64,000 nt of DNA from Allodiplogaster sudhausi (taxonomy: Eukaryota; Nematoda; Chromadorea; Rhabditida; Diplogasteridae). This document shows positions 52,096-63,957 of this stretch, piece after piece (the first letter of the stretch is position 1; each line of letters starts with the position of its first letter). A model generated the notes under the pieces. The model saw only the letters and a program-made list of their open reading frames with translations. It had not been told where the DNA came from and searched no databases. A program made the position numbers and the translations under genes. The stretch covers positions 2,469,001-2,533,000 of the forward strand of contig CALZFC010000031.1 of the NCBI GenBank assembly GCA_945643635.1, given 5' to 3'.

Positions 52096-55000
52096 ATGCT
52101 CCTTATTCTTCTCCTTCTGCTCATCTTTTCGCCATGCATTTCTGCCACTCCCAGGTTGCTTTTTTATATCTTTTGTTTGCCCATTATATTCTTAAAGGAG
52201 GGCGATAATGTGATATTTCAAATTGGTGCTGCACTTCGCACTCTCATTCGGTCGTGCTACTTTCACGCAGCGGGTTTGGCAGACCTGCGAAATAGCACGC
52301 GAGAATGAGAGTGAGGAATCACAGGGCAGACGCGGCGATTCGGGCCTACATTGAATATTTTTCGGTGATCGCCCTCCTTTAAAATAACATGAATACCAGC
52401 TATTTGACGCTGTCATTTATTTTTTTAAATATGCAATCAAGAATTGCTTCTCAGCTGGGTCTCATGAGTCTTCATCATCATTTTTTTCAAAACATGGTGA
52501 ATAAAAGAGAATTCGCTTCTTTAGAGAAGCTCAACATGAAGTTGCCGACTCGCGCAGCTCGCTGACGCACCTCGGTTCGTTTGAGAAATCAAGGAAGGAA
52601 GCTGAACCTATCTTTATTTATTTTTTTAAATAACTAAATACATCAAGAATATGGACGACGACACGAGAACCACTTTGTTTTTGACCACTCACTTTAGTCC
52701 TTATAATATGAAGAGAATACTGATGATTGCTGGAATGACGCTCACGTTTAGCCCATCTCCGTTCGTCTGAAGGTTGTCGTGGAGAGGACTGCCATGTGAG
52801 CGGAGTGGAAGCGGAGGAACCACTGAGACGCCGCTTCGACGGAGCCGTCGGTGTCGGATTTGACTCGCTCACGGCCACCATCAAGTGCCCCATCTATGAG
52901 ACATCCTATTCTCTCCGCAAAACTACAGGTTAGTTCCTTTCTTCCCTCTCCCTTCTTTGTTTCTCTCTCTCACTCATTTTGTGTCTCCTGCCTCCCTCCC
53001 ACTCCAGGCGACAACGTCTTCCTTGTGCCCGACCACGTGTCGGTCGTTCCTGTTCTCGATACTCAGATGAACATCGTGGCCGAATACTTCACGACTTTCG
53101 ATGAGGTCATTTTCGCCCTTCAGCAATAATTCGATCAGCTGTGGACTGTTAAACTACATATAAACAGGATGACTAAACGAAAATTTATCAGGTAATTAAA
53201 TCGAACATCGTCGGAGTTTCGGTTGGAGCCGGCGGCTCAACCGGCAACTTCACGGCATCTGCCAGCTTCTCAACGAAGTGGACGAACATCCAAAGGCACA
53301 TGCACACCTACCAGAGCAGGTCCGTTCGGCAGTGAATTATCAGAAATCAAGCCTTCGTAGTGAGCACAGGGGTAGTAGAGGTGCTCATACATTGAAGGGC
53401 CTTATTTAAAACAGAAAAGCGACTCTAGCCTCCTGCACACTCGCCTCGCACACCACGGCTACGATCTCCTCGTCGACCCGACGGCGCCCTTCGAGGACTC
53501 CTTCGCCATAAGACTCGAATCCATCGCAGACGCTATCGAGAAGAATCTCACACTGCGCGCCGCTTATTTGGTACTGCTTTTATTTTCTCTTTGACGGAAA
53601 ATATTATTGATTTCTCACTATTAGCAATTACAAGTATTTGTCGCTCGCTTATTCCCACTACTCAGGCCGAACTTCTGGTTCGTGACTGTGGCACCCACGT
53701 CATCACCTCTGCGGCCATGTCGGCCATCATTGAGAAAGTTGGTGTTCTTTTCTTTTCGATCAATCAATAGCTAAACAATGGTACATTGCTATATTTCATG
53801 CAGAATGACTACCTGACCTCTGACTTCATCGGCCACGACCGAACGAAGGAACTTGAAGTGAAAGCAGACATTTCTGCCTCGTTCTTCGGCTTCTCGGCCT
53901 CGGCTTCTACTCACACCGAAGTGTCCACTCAGATACGCGAAGAGATCAAAAAGGCCACCACTCACAGCGAGATCCACACCGTCGGCGGACCCGACATTGT
54001 CCAGTTCACTTCCAACAACTTCTCGGTACATACAATTTATGGCTTTTGCAAAATTATATTCCTGTTTGAGTTGGCATTTAAAAATAGATTTTTTAACACT
54101 ATTTCGAAAAATTTACATCATTCTCTCTTTCAGAAGCAGCTGCTTGTGCAGAACCTCCGGCCGTTTCCGCAGGGCGGTCTGCCGATCGCTGACGTCATCA
54201 CTCAGATGGGCCCGCGGCGAGACTACGAAGAAGTCGCGCACGTCCGCAACGCGATCCGCACCGCGACCCGCCGCTACCTGGACGAAAACAAGATCCCCGG
54301 TTGCACCAAGCCAGGCCCTGGCTTCAACTATATGGTTAGTGGACAAACATACTTACATATAGTACTTTAGGCATGCGATTGACGAAATATACTCGTGGCT
54401 TATTTCGTCAATCGGATCCTAAAGAGATTTATGTATGTACATTCTAGTCAAAAATAAAATATGACTAACTTTTCACAGCTTGCATGCATGTGAATTCGAC
54501 AGTCTACAAGATTGCTCATATGTATGTCATTTGAAAATCAATTTTAAAAAGGCGAACGTCCCCGACGACTCTGCTTGTGTCGAGGATGTCAACGGCACCT
54601 TCTACGGCGGAGTCTACACCATTTGTACCGTGCCTCGAGGTCTCTGGATGCAGCATGATCTTATAATTGATTGTTATGACGTCATCTTCAAAAATTTTTG
54701 TTGATTGCCATGACTTCCACTTACCCTTGTCAGGAAGCTGGTTTCGAGTCTCCGACGACGAGTGCAATCCGCATCGAGTGCGCAACATAAAAACGGGCGC
54801 ATTCAACTGCCCACCTGGCTACGATGGTATGCGATGCATCTCTGCTTCATTTCGCATTCAAATTTATATTTAAAAAAGGGAGAACTTGTTGCAGCGGTGC
54901 GCCTCTTCAAAGGCTTCACTCGGCCTGAAGTGCGCCGCTACAAGGAATGCGATGACTGCTACTTATTCGGAACTTGCTGCGACCACTTCGAGTACTCGGT

Positions 55001-56670
55001 TTGCGATCCTCTTGTTCAAAGAATTCCTGAAATCACAAACTGCGTCAAGCTTCCGAGATTTCGCACATTTTTCAGAAATGGATGAAAAAGTTCTTGTCTA
55101 AAACGGAAATTGACATATAGAAAAAAAACATTTAGCAATTTTCCAGGTGTATTTCAACCTCGAAGCATTTTGGTGTCGTCCGCAGAAGGATACAGTGGAT
55201 GTGAACAGGTTTCAATAAATAAAACGAATTAATTTATTAAGCCTGTGCACGTTTATGATGATGTTGCAGTGGTGTCTTCTTCGGAGGAATAATTCATGGC
55301 GAGCAGGGCGACAATCACTTCACTGGCTCGACCGGATGTCCCCCTGCATACACGGTAATGGATCGATCACATATCAATGACTCAGTAATCGATGAAATAC
55401 CTCAGCCCTTCCCGTTCTTCGACGACCTTCGAGTGTGTCTGGGCGAGCCAACTCAGACTCATCCCGTGCCGGAACTCAAGTTCGGCGGAATCTTCTCGAC
55501 GCAGGCGCCCGCGGCCTGTCCAGCGGCCTTCTCGCCCTACTCCCTCTCCACTTCTCACGGCTGCGACATCACGGCCTGCACGCATGTCACTCGACAACAG
55601 GTTCAAACGCTTTTTAATGACATAAAAACACATACATATATGTTCATATAAAGAGACCTTGCTTTTTATTAAATATTTAAATAAAAAATATTGTTGCCTA
55701 CATCTTCCTTTTTTGCTAGATTAACATGCCGGTGCGCAAGGTGCCGCCCTTCACGGACCCTGAGGCAGCGAATCGGCAACGCTTCGCCGAGCCAATGCTT
55801 CTCAGCTCAGTGAACGGGGAGCCCGTAGCCAGTGCACGCTTTGAAGACGTTTGGAGCCAGCTCGCGGACAACGAGCAAAGTCAGTCTTCACCGGTTGTCT
55901 TTTAAAATATTCCTACAAATAGAGAACATTACCCTGAGCGACATTCTATTATTGACAATGGCTCGATTTCATAGACGACACCCGACCAACCGCCCGCGAA
56001 GCTCTCGTGCGAGTGAAGCCACTGCTCAACAAGCTCGTCCAGGCACTCTATCCAGTCGCCTTCATCGAAACCGCCAACGCGTTCGGCGCCACGGAAGAAG
56101 TTCTGAGAAAATTGAAATTTTAAAGCAATAAGAATGGAATGCATTATGCTGTTTATTTATCATCTATTAGCAGCTACTTCTATTATGCAATAACTGTGCA
56201 AATAACTAAACTTAGTTCTCGCAATGCCACTGCGTGAAAAGTGGACGATTCGAGAAGATCCCCGGCATTCCGTTCCCGTTCAAATGCGCATGCGAAAACG
56301 GCCAGATGCGGAACGATGGTATGCTCGTCTATTTTTGAGTTTATAACATGTTTAGTGGCAGCTTGTGTTTGGCTTGTGTGAATGTAGTTACTTGTAAGTC
56401 GGACTATTTGATTATACCTAACCCGTTGTCAGCCCATCCGGCACCCGGCTTCGCCTGGTCGACATGGCTTGGAGTCTTCGCTGGCCTCGTCGGTGTCTCC
56501 TTCATCGTTCTCGTCTCTTTCGGCATCTACAAACGCCGCGCGGTTCGCGGCGGAGCAGTTCCCTATGTTAGCTTCATTTCTTTTTTTTCTTTTACCAATT
56601 CTTCTTGATAATAAATTCCCCATCGACCTCAAACCTACTGTTCCAGAACCAGATCGAGCAGGAACCTTGA
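52096..56670 (+). CDS. MPEG1: Perforin-2 / MPEG1-like MACPF protein (complete, 20 exons)
   Basis: Membrane-anchored MACPF pore-forming immune effector; relatives act in phagosomes or endosomes against engulfed bacteria. Exons: 52096-52154, 52525-52574, 52752-52928, 53008-53105, 53192-53319, 53429-53570, 53666-53737, 53804-54025, 54134-54334, 54552-54639, 54734-54826, 54895-54998, 55147-55208, 55270-55354, 55406-55600, 55720-55879, 55975-56099, 56216-56318, 56433-56566, 56647-56670; 2322 nt, 773 aa. All phases agree. Visible: signal peptide (1-17), MACPF signature CGTHV (226-230), then the Cys-rich MPEG1-specific half (NKIPGCTKPGPGFNY, GGVYTICT, VFFGGI, GGIFSTQ), one membrane segment (about 730-753) and a short KRR-containing tail. 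Human MPEG1 is about 716 aa with the same order, so this is MPEG1 rather than lymphocyte perforin or complement. Intron 1 carries a TTAA-flanked MITE. An acceptor (tatcag) lies 17 nt before the ATG. Confidence 0.92.
52192..52382. mobile_element. TTAA-flanked MITE, copy 2 (183 bp), in MPEG1-like intron 1
   Basis: Element 52196-52378 between TTAA copies, with AGGAGGGCGAT ends. It shares the internal GCGTGCTATTTCGC-type core with copy 1 but is inserted in the opposite orientation. Confidence 0.85.
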
Positions 56671-57312
56671 GAGTTGGCAGCAACTTGAAGCACTCTTCCT
56701 TTTCTTTTTTTTATTGAAGCGTTATATACTTTTATTGTTTTTTTTCTTTTCCCATTATTATATAATTCTCGCCAGTCAATTCGAATGAATTTGCTTTACT
56801 TTGAAATCTCATTATTATTTTCTTCGTGAGCAGATTGCTTATATATGTACATAACATTCATTCCTTCAAAGTATTGTGAAACTGCTCCAGTCGTAAGATT
56901 CACAAAAAAAAGACGAGCATTACTATTGGAACTGATCAGGGACCATCTTTTTGGTGTCAAGACTATTTCACTATTTTAAGGATCCTCTTTTAACTTGAAG
57001 AACAACAATCTGAGCTTAGAAATCTAGGATGTAAATTGGCATTTGACAACAGCCAACGAGTGTTTCACCGACGCTCGAATGTCTACACTACATTTCAGCA
57101 CTTTTCATGGTATTTCTATCTAGTTTGATAATCTTGCTTCACATGCTTCATCCTGATATTGTTGCCGTGAAATGCGAGCATTTACATTTGCTGATTAGGT
57201 AAAAAAAAAGTAACGTAATAATACAAAACGAATGATTATTCTCTCGGCGTTTGACCATTCGTCAATGATTTTGCATTGTTCGTCATGGATGATGAGGAGA
57301 GGTCAGCTTGGA

Positions 57313-58160
57313 CTACCGTAACCTTGGGCGGCAACGCGTGAAGGACGCAGTCAATTTTCGCCATGTGAAGATGCGGAATTGCTTCGTGCCCAGAATCACG
57401 GCGAGGGTGGAGCACGACCCATGAAAGACGTGCGTCGTGCCGAGGAACATCACCAAAACTGTGCAGAGCAATTCTATCAAGTGATCCGTTTCATCTTCAT
57501 ATTCTCCTTCTTTTTTTTGTTATTCATATACAGCCTCACTTCCTACGTTTCTAAAGAGTTAATTAACCATGGTTGTCGTTAGTCGGCTAAGCGTCAAGGA
57601 GGACCAGTACAGAGATCAGGATTTCAGGCAGGATTATGAAGGCAAAAGGAATCAGTGCCTGTGCAGTGCAAATATATAAAAAAAACTGTCATACCTGATG
57701 GCACACAGAAAAAATATTCGTGATATATCACGAAAGGAGGTACTAATATATTATTATGATTTCAACCACACTAAACTATTCGTGAATACCGCAGGGAGAA
57801 TTCTTGTCTCCAAAGGAAGTATTCGTAGAATGATGCAACCTGCATGCATATTATACAGAATATTACAATTGTTTCTTAAATTACTCTCAAAACAAAGCCA
57901 ACCTGGACTACGAGTTGAACGAGAAAAATAATGTGCATGCGACGAGTGTCGACTTACGCTTCTTTGCCAAGAGCCTAACGAACTTAGCGTGAGTCTTATT
58001 ACGACGATGTTTTCTTCCTTTTAACACACCAAAAGCACAAGTAGATGTTGTTCAGGATGAGAAGCTGAAGAGTAAGCGCGCCGTCCCGTCAGGGAGAGGA
58101 ACACGTACATGTGGAGCTTGTTGTTGGCGAAGTCGAAGAGGAGCAGAGCTGGCCGTGAAG
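57313..58160 (-). pseudogene. Srh-like chemoreceptor, frameshifted copy
   Basis: Divergent partner of the receptor at 59560. Segments on the minus strand line up with its exons. About 58160-58035 is a helix-5 region whose first part (FANNKLHMYVFLSL) and second part (ALTLQLLILNNIYLCFW) are in different frames. 57952-57903 encodes TRRMHIIFLVQLVVQ. 57658 to about 57590 is helix 6 (ALIPFAFIILPEILISVLV). 57473-57313 holds helix 7 and tail (THVFHGSCSTLAVILGTKQF, ending TAG). The frameshift near 58085, an in-frame TAG right after helix 6 with no GT donor before it, and no recognisable first half all point to a broken gene. A sequencing indel could mimic part of this. Confidence 0.65.
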
Positions 58161-58169
58161 TAAACCACT

Positions 58170-59559
58170 CCAATTCTGGAGAACGCTGTAAATGTGCCTT
58201 TAAAATGAGATAACAAATATCGCGTCCCCCGAGGGAGGACGTGATAATTGTTATCTCGAAATATAAAATAGGATCAAAATTTTTGAAATTTTCGCAAATT
58301 TCATTTACTTTTCTTCATGATTTACAGAAATAAGAGTCCGATCCATACGATCTATCATTTAAAGCAAATTCTATTCTAAACATTGAAGGGCTTCTTGAAA
58401 AGTCTTTGGATATCATCGAAGTCTCGAGCCACTGTAAGAATCGTCACGAGTGTCTGTTAATTTGCAGTGTCTGTAAATGCTGCCTGAAAGACTACAATTA
58501 TTTCAATTACCATTTTCTCTATCATTTCTTCGGGAATTAATTACTATCTACATCAAGTATGCAATGGAGACTCTTGGTTGTTTTTTTTACACATAAACGC
58601 ATAGAAACGCCCGGAATTTCATATGGCGCCTTATTTGCTTCAGCAAACATGACATGGTCAGCTGCCTTTTCCTGACAAAAATATGTTACTCGTTTTGAAA
58701 GTATGAAAAAAGAATGAGGCGGAGAAAGGCAATATTCATACATGTTTCAGGTTCAAAAGTTGCTTTGCTGCTTTCAATCTCGTATAAAAGCATGCTTAGG
58801 ACTTTGCAAAGCTTAATTATTGAAGAATTCTACTCTGTATCCGTGACGAAGATGAATTGTTATAGTCTAACATTCATATGATTCATATGTACATACATGT
58901 ACATATTTTTTCTAAGAGAGCCCTTTGTTTATCTTTCTCTTACAGCCTAATGTGGCTATCCGAAGGATCAAAAGGCTGATGTTCTTGCGCTTGATATCCT
59001 TTATTTAAGGGCTCAGAAGTGAAATGCGTGAAGAACTTGCAATACAAAATGAGAAATATAACAAGCTCGAAAAGGATTTGTTTTGTTAATTTAACAAGGT
59101 CGTTTTGATTCATAAATGAAATCAAAAGAGTGAATTGAATACTACATCGTGGCACACTCGCATATTCATTGTCAGTGTTTACATTAGGCGAAGAAAAAAG
59201 TCCATAATTTTCTTTATCTTTTGTCCATTTGCCTGACATGCTGCTCGCTCTAAGAATGCATAGAAAGACAATTTAAAAGTTCGCGTCAGCTTCTCATCTT
59301 CGTTTATGTATGTTTTATGTGTGTCCTCTGAATTCTATGTAATCAATTACCAGATGTTTTTTTAAAGAATAAAATATCACTGATTCATGGAATAAAATAT
59401 CACTGATTCATGCAACGCGCTCTCCTCCGTCTCAGTCACCGTCGCACACCTCTTCCTTGTATGATTGTCTCTCTATGGTTTTTTTTTTCATTTTGAAATT
59501 TTGAAATTCCCGCCTTTTCTTCTTTTGCTTGATTTTCCCTCCAAGCTTTTTTTTTTTAG
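58170..59559. other. Region between the divergent receptor genes
   Basis: Expected to hold the first exons of one or both receptors, but I found no helix 1-2 pattern. A tandem 20-22 bp repeat (AATAAAATATCACTGATTCA) occurs twice at about 59370-59411. A minus-strand open patch near 58440-58385 (ARDFDDIQRLFKKP) may be a decayed helix-4 loop. Confidence 0.4.
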
Positions 59560-61163
59560 ATAGTATGGTTGATAATGATCGCCAACGCTCTCTGCGCCAT
59601 CGTCGGCGGCTTCTTCCACCGCCTCGCCGCCGTCCTTCGCTCATTCCATCCAAAGCATCCCGTCGTGAGATTCGAGGTAATTTGGTGGTGTAGTGGAATG
59701 TGGCTAGATGTACAAAGAATATGCTTGTGGGTTCGAATCCTCTCACGAACCATTCCTCTGCCAATGCAGCTCCAACTCGCCGTTTTCCGCCACGTACTCA
59801 CGACTGCGTTGTGCCTGTCGCCGCTCCTCCTCACTCCTCTTTCCGAAAACGAAATTATCGATTATGCGAGAAAGGTTTAGTTTTAACATTGTTTTTTTTA
59901 ATGAGGCATTCAATAACTTTTCTACTTTCTTTCTTTATAAGGCCTTCAAAACCTAAATTTCAGCCTAAATTTTTATCCAGTCGTGACCGAGATGTCCTGT
60001 ATGTTCCAGCACAGCCCGTCAACCGCGCCGTTCCTCGTTGGCCACGCCAATCTCGTGTTCGCGCCCGAGGCGAATCCTCTCATAAACTACGTGATGGGTG
60101 CATTCGTCCTCGGCATCTTCACGATGCTCATGATCATCGTCGATGACATCATCATCATTGCTTGGTTAGATGAAAAAGAAATTTATTTGATTATTTTGTT
60201 CTAATTACGATTATTTGCTCGCCCAACAGTTGCTTAATTTAATTTCAAAATTATTTTGGCAGTACTTAATTGACTGAACTAATAAAGGACGCTGAAGCGA
60301 CGAAGAGAGACAATGTCCGCGTCAACCAGAAGAATGCACGTCCACTTCACCGTGCAACTCTGCATTCAAGTAATTAATTTTTTTTGTTATTGATAATTTC
60401 AATTACCTTTACATCTTTTTAATACAGAATAGTTTGTTTGCTCTCTTTATCATACTGACATCAGCAGGAAATGTAAATGTTCGGTAGATGCTTTCTGTTC
60501 TTTTTATACCTCATTTCATTCCGAGAACCATGAATACGTGAACCTTTCGCACTGCAGCTTAGCAGATGCCAGTATAAAATACACCTTTAAATATGATAAT
60601 GAACCACAAGGCTGCAATCCCCGTGTGCCTGCTCGTTCTGCCAGGTGTTTTCTTCTTCGCCGTCAGTATTCTGCAGGCGTGGCCAGCTGAATCACATGGT
60701 GCGTGTTTCTAATTCGAAACGGATACTCATAAATTTCTTATATATTTTTATTACAAATGGCTTTGGAATATATTGAGCGGGTTCATCAATTTCACGTTAT
60801 TTTTTTAGACGTCAACTTTTTTTTCATTCTGGTTAGAATTTAATCGCCTTTCTCTCCTTGTCTCTCTCGTTCTCTACTCTCTCTATCTCATTCGTGCTTT
60901 CTCTCTCTTCTGCTCTCTAACTACTTCTCTCTCTCTCTCTCCCTCTTATCCCAGCCATCTCCGTGGGTCTGGTTATCTTCCACGCCCTGCATGGCCCGCT
61001 CTCCTCCCTCGCAGTCATCCTTTCTCACAAGAACTTCCGCCGACAAGCGACGCGTCAACTGCGGCAGATCATATTTTTTCTTGCCTATGGTGAACGCGCA
61101 GCCGGGAGGTCTTTGCCGGCTACCGTAGTCAGCGCACCCAAGATGTCTGTCACGATCACCTGA
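59560..61163 (+). CDS. Srh-like serpentine chemoreceptor (N-terminus not found)
   Basis: Seven-helix receptor of the nematode Srh type, expected in chemosensory cilia. Exons: 59560-59676, 59770-59874, about 59964-60164, 60288-60369, 60611-60698, 60955-61163 (TGA). Visible: helix 3-like MIANALCAIVGG, helix 4 (HVLTTALCLSPLLLTPLSEN), an extracellular NFYPVVTEMSC, helix 5 (GIFTMLMIIVDDIIIIAW), cytoplasmic MSASTRRMH then QLCIQ|AAIPVCLLVLP (helix 6), helix 7 with HALHGPLSSLAVILSHKNFR. The last four exons join in phase. The junction 59874/59964 does not (phase 0 against phase 2), and no helices 1-2 were found upstream. So it may be an N-terminally truncated copy, or the first exons lie further up. 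A tRNA-like sequence sits in its first visible intron. Confidence 0.7.
59684..59752 (+). tRNA. tRNA-like sequence (probably a pseudo-tRNA)
   Basis: TGGTGTAGTGGAATG resembles an A box and GGGTTCGAATCC is a perfect B box, with CACGAACCA where an acceptor end would be. But the T-stem pairs poorly and no matching 5' acceptor strand is present. It lies in the first visible intron of the Srh-like gene. Confidence 0.3.
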
Positions 61164-62596
61164 ATCAAAGATAATATTGCACATTGTCAGATCCTAAGGT
61201 ATCAAAATCATGTTCTACTTGACAATATGTATATGTTTGGGCTCAATGGCCAAGCCTCTTTTATTCATACAGCTATTGTCATATTTTAGGCCTTAACATG
61301 CATCCAATTGTATAAGGACACATAAATTCATCATCGGACTGAAACCTGATATATGAATGGCCAGTGCTTAAAAAAAATCAGACAGACTGCCACCCTTCAA
61401 ATGACTTTATTCCAATGGTTGTTTTGTTGAAGACTAGATTGCCTCGGCTTGATAGCAAGGGATTTAGCGGACATTTCAGATGGTCTGTTGTGGGAGAAGA
61501 AGACTCTTTCCTCTCTCTATATGTAGCTCTATTTCCTTCTCTCTCCCCGTCTCTCCTATCTCTCGTTCACCAAAGGGCGATAGTGGAATGAGAGATAACA
61601 GAGAAACGAAATGTTTATCTTTGCTTCTCTTCCTGAGCTGTCGATCAGTGGAAAGAGACGGTCACATCTTCTCATGTGAAACCGCACAGACGGTCAGAGG
61701 TGATAATCGGGAATCTTCTTGCGAAATGATCATTTGGCTTAGGAAACTCAAACATATACACTAGGCGTGGAAGGTAGTTTCGTCAATATCACGACATGAT
61801 GTGGTCAGGAGACTCTTCCGTGTCTAGCTAGACTTGAATTCATTGCCAAAAGACCAGGAACCGTAATGGTTGGGAGAAATTGCACAACCCTGAAGCAATG
61901 TTTCTTATGCTCGATTGATAGATAAGCCCTTATTCATACGATTTCGGCCAACAGAAATTTAAATTTTAAGTGTTTTTATCTTATCAAAATTACTTCATAT
62001 TCACCATTGCATTTATCTATTAAAGCGATTTGCAGCTGAATTAAAAACCTTCGTTTTGTCGATAGTTTTCTTCAAATCTTTTCGGCATTCTTTTTTAAAC
62101 TATAGTCCGAATAATTGCCTGTAGCATTAATGCACCACGATCTTTGTGTAGTTTAGATGGTGCTTTCCCATCAGGGTAATCACACTTTTGTGAACTAACA
62201 AGCCGACTTTAGCATCTAGTCAATTTTTTTCCAAGGAATTGGAAAAAAACGTATCACACAATAATTCGTCTGTTTTCCTAATACCTTCCCCCCCCCCCCT
62301 AAATGTTCTTCAGCGTGCTATTGATAAGGCATTCTCGTCTTTCCGAGTGACAAGCTCGGTTTACTTATCAGAGAGAGAGAGAGAGACCGATTGTTCTTCC
62401 AGTGCATGCTTCCAGTGTTCACAGCCCGTATGTTTTCTCAAAAAAAATGTTGTTCATTTTTGTTGTTGTTCTTACGAGTAGTCTCATGCATGTTTTTTTC
62501 CTTTTTGCTTGTTATAATCATAAACGCAAAGTCAAATGCTCTCCAGCCTTTCTGTCAGGCGAAAAGGCTCGATCTCAAGATTGAGTTTTTGGCCAC
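61164..62596. other. Intergenic, no gene seen
   Basis: AT-rich with short CT and C-rich runs (62288-62300). Open frames are short and without splice-like borders. Confidence 0.5.
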
Positions 62597-62774
62597 TTAA
62601 GGAGGGCGATCACCGAAAAATCATATGAGATTGTAAATAACCGCGGGCCTTCAATACTCATTCGTGCGTGCCATTTTCATGCAGCGGTTTTCTGCGACTT
62701 GCGAAATAGCAAGCAAAAATGAAGATGTTGCTTCCAGGATAAACTAATTATTTTCTGCGATCGTCCTTCTTTAA
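62597..62774. mobile_element. TTAA-flanked MITE, copy 3 (170 bp), abutting the MFS start codon
   Basis: Element 62601-62770 between TTAA copies. Left end GGAGGGCGATCACCGAAAAA, right end more diverged (GCGATCGTCCTTCT). It ends 9 bp before the ATG at 62780, so its pyrimidine-rich terminus plus TTAAATTAG forms the splice acceptor preceding that ATG. Confidence 0.8.
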
Positions 62775-62779
62775 ATTAG

Positions 62780-63957
62780 ATGCCCCCAGACGTGTCCAAT
62801 TTGACAAAGCAAAACGTCACTGCCGGCGACATTGAAGGCAATCTGTATAATGCAGAGGACAAGAAGGACATTTATGTTCTCTCTTGTGACAGCGATAGGT
62901 CATCATTCTCTACTACTCCACCACTGAAGTTAGCATTCTCTCTTTTTCTTAGTTCTATCTTTCAAATGTGATGCGAGAACGAAGCAGAATATGTGAGCCT
63001 TTGCGATTCAGGAAGTATACTTTCTACGTGTGAGTTCAGACAGCTAAAAGTCTTATCAAACATGTTGTGTGGAGTGTCCGACGATATTTGATGACTCCTG
63101 TTCTTTCACCTTGGTAGCAAAAGCACGTGTAAAATATGTACCCAGTCCATATGAGTTTTTAACATATTGTAAATGAGTATTAGTTCAGAAGAAATTAATA
63201 TTGATCAATATTTCTTTATTGAGAGAAGAAAAAAGGACAAATTGGGTTTCGATATACCTGCTTGCGTTGATATGCGTGTTGAATGGCATACAGCTGTCGG
63301 TCTTCTTCGCATCACTCTATCCCTACATCAACTTGGTAAGGACTTATTTGGCTCCAATCTTTGCCCCCCCAAAAGGTGATAATTCGAATGTTTTGATCTT
63401 TTCCAATGCCAGGTCGATCCATCTGCCGGCGTCACTTTCTTCGGATTCATAAACTGCGCATATTCACTGGGCCAAGGCATTTCTGCTCCACTCTTCGGCC
63501 TCTGGATGAACAAGTCAAAATCAGGTGAACATCATCACAATCTCACTCCAAAGAACAATTCAATTCTCACATTCGAAATCCTATGACTTTTCCCTCGTAG
63601 TTCGAATGCCTCTCACCACTGGTCTCGTCTTGACGATCTTCTCCAATCTCATCTACTGCTTTGTGGAGGACTTTTACGAGACGAACAGGCGCTATGTTAT
63701 GCTCGTCTGCAGGTTTTTCGTATCGCTATTATTAATATGTATTTCATGTGTGAGTTATTCATCTTAGAAAATCAGTCGATAATTGTTCTCAAATTAATTA
63801 TATAAATAATAGATTCTTTGTTGGCGCCGGCGGCGGAACGGTGAGTGTGATGCGGGCCTTTGCATCCACTGCCTCCATCGACGCAGACCGCCCTCGTGCC
63901 GTCTCAATCATCCAGGCGTCCTACATGTTCGGCATGACGGTCGGGCCCGGCGTGCAG
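62780..63957 (+). CDS. MFS transporter, MFSD8/CLN7-like (5' part, runs off window)
   Basis: Twelve-helix major facilitator; the closest resemblance I recognise is MFSD8/CLN7, a lysosomal membrane protein. Exons seen: 62780-62898, 63236-63335, 63413-63524, 63601-63712, 63813-63957, all in phase; the next donor is GTGGAG at 63958, so the 3' part lies outside. Visible: about 40-residue acidic N-tail, helix 1 (SIYLLALICVLNGIQLSVFF), helix 2 with the loop motif SLGQGISAPLFGLWMNKSKS, helix 3 (LTTGLVLTIFSNLIYCF), helix 4 RFFVGAGGGTVSVMRAF and helix 5 IIQASYMFGMTVGPGVQ. The start is the first in-frame ATG, lying directly after an AG acceptor; the pyrimidines before that AG belong to a MITE ending at 62770. 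Confidence 0.87.

Noticed and set aside
52096..56670. Considered a lymphocyte-perforin or venom-type MACPF protein
   Set aside because: The C-terminal Cys-rich half, membrane helix and short tail follow the MPEG1 plan; no C2 or EGF/TSP module typical of perforin or complement is present.
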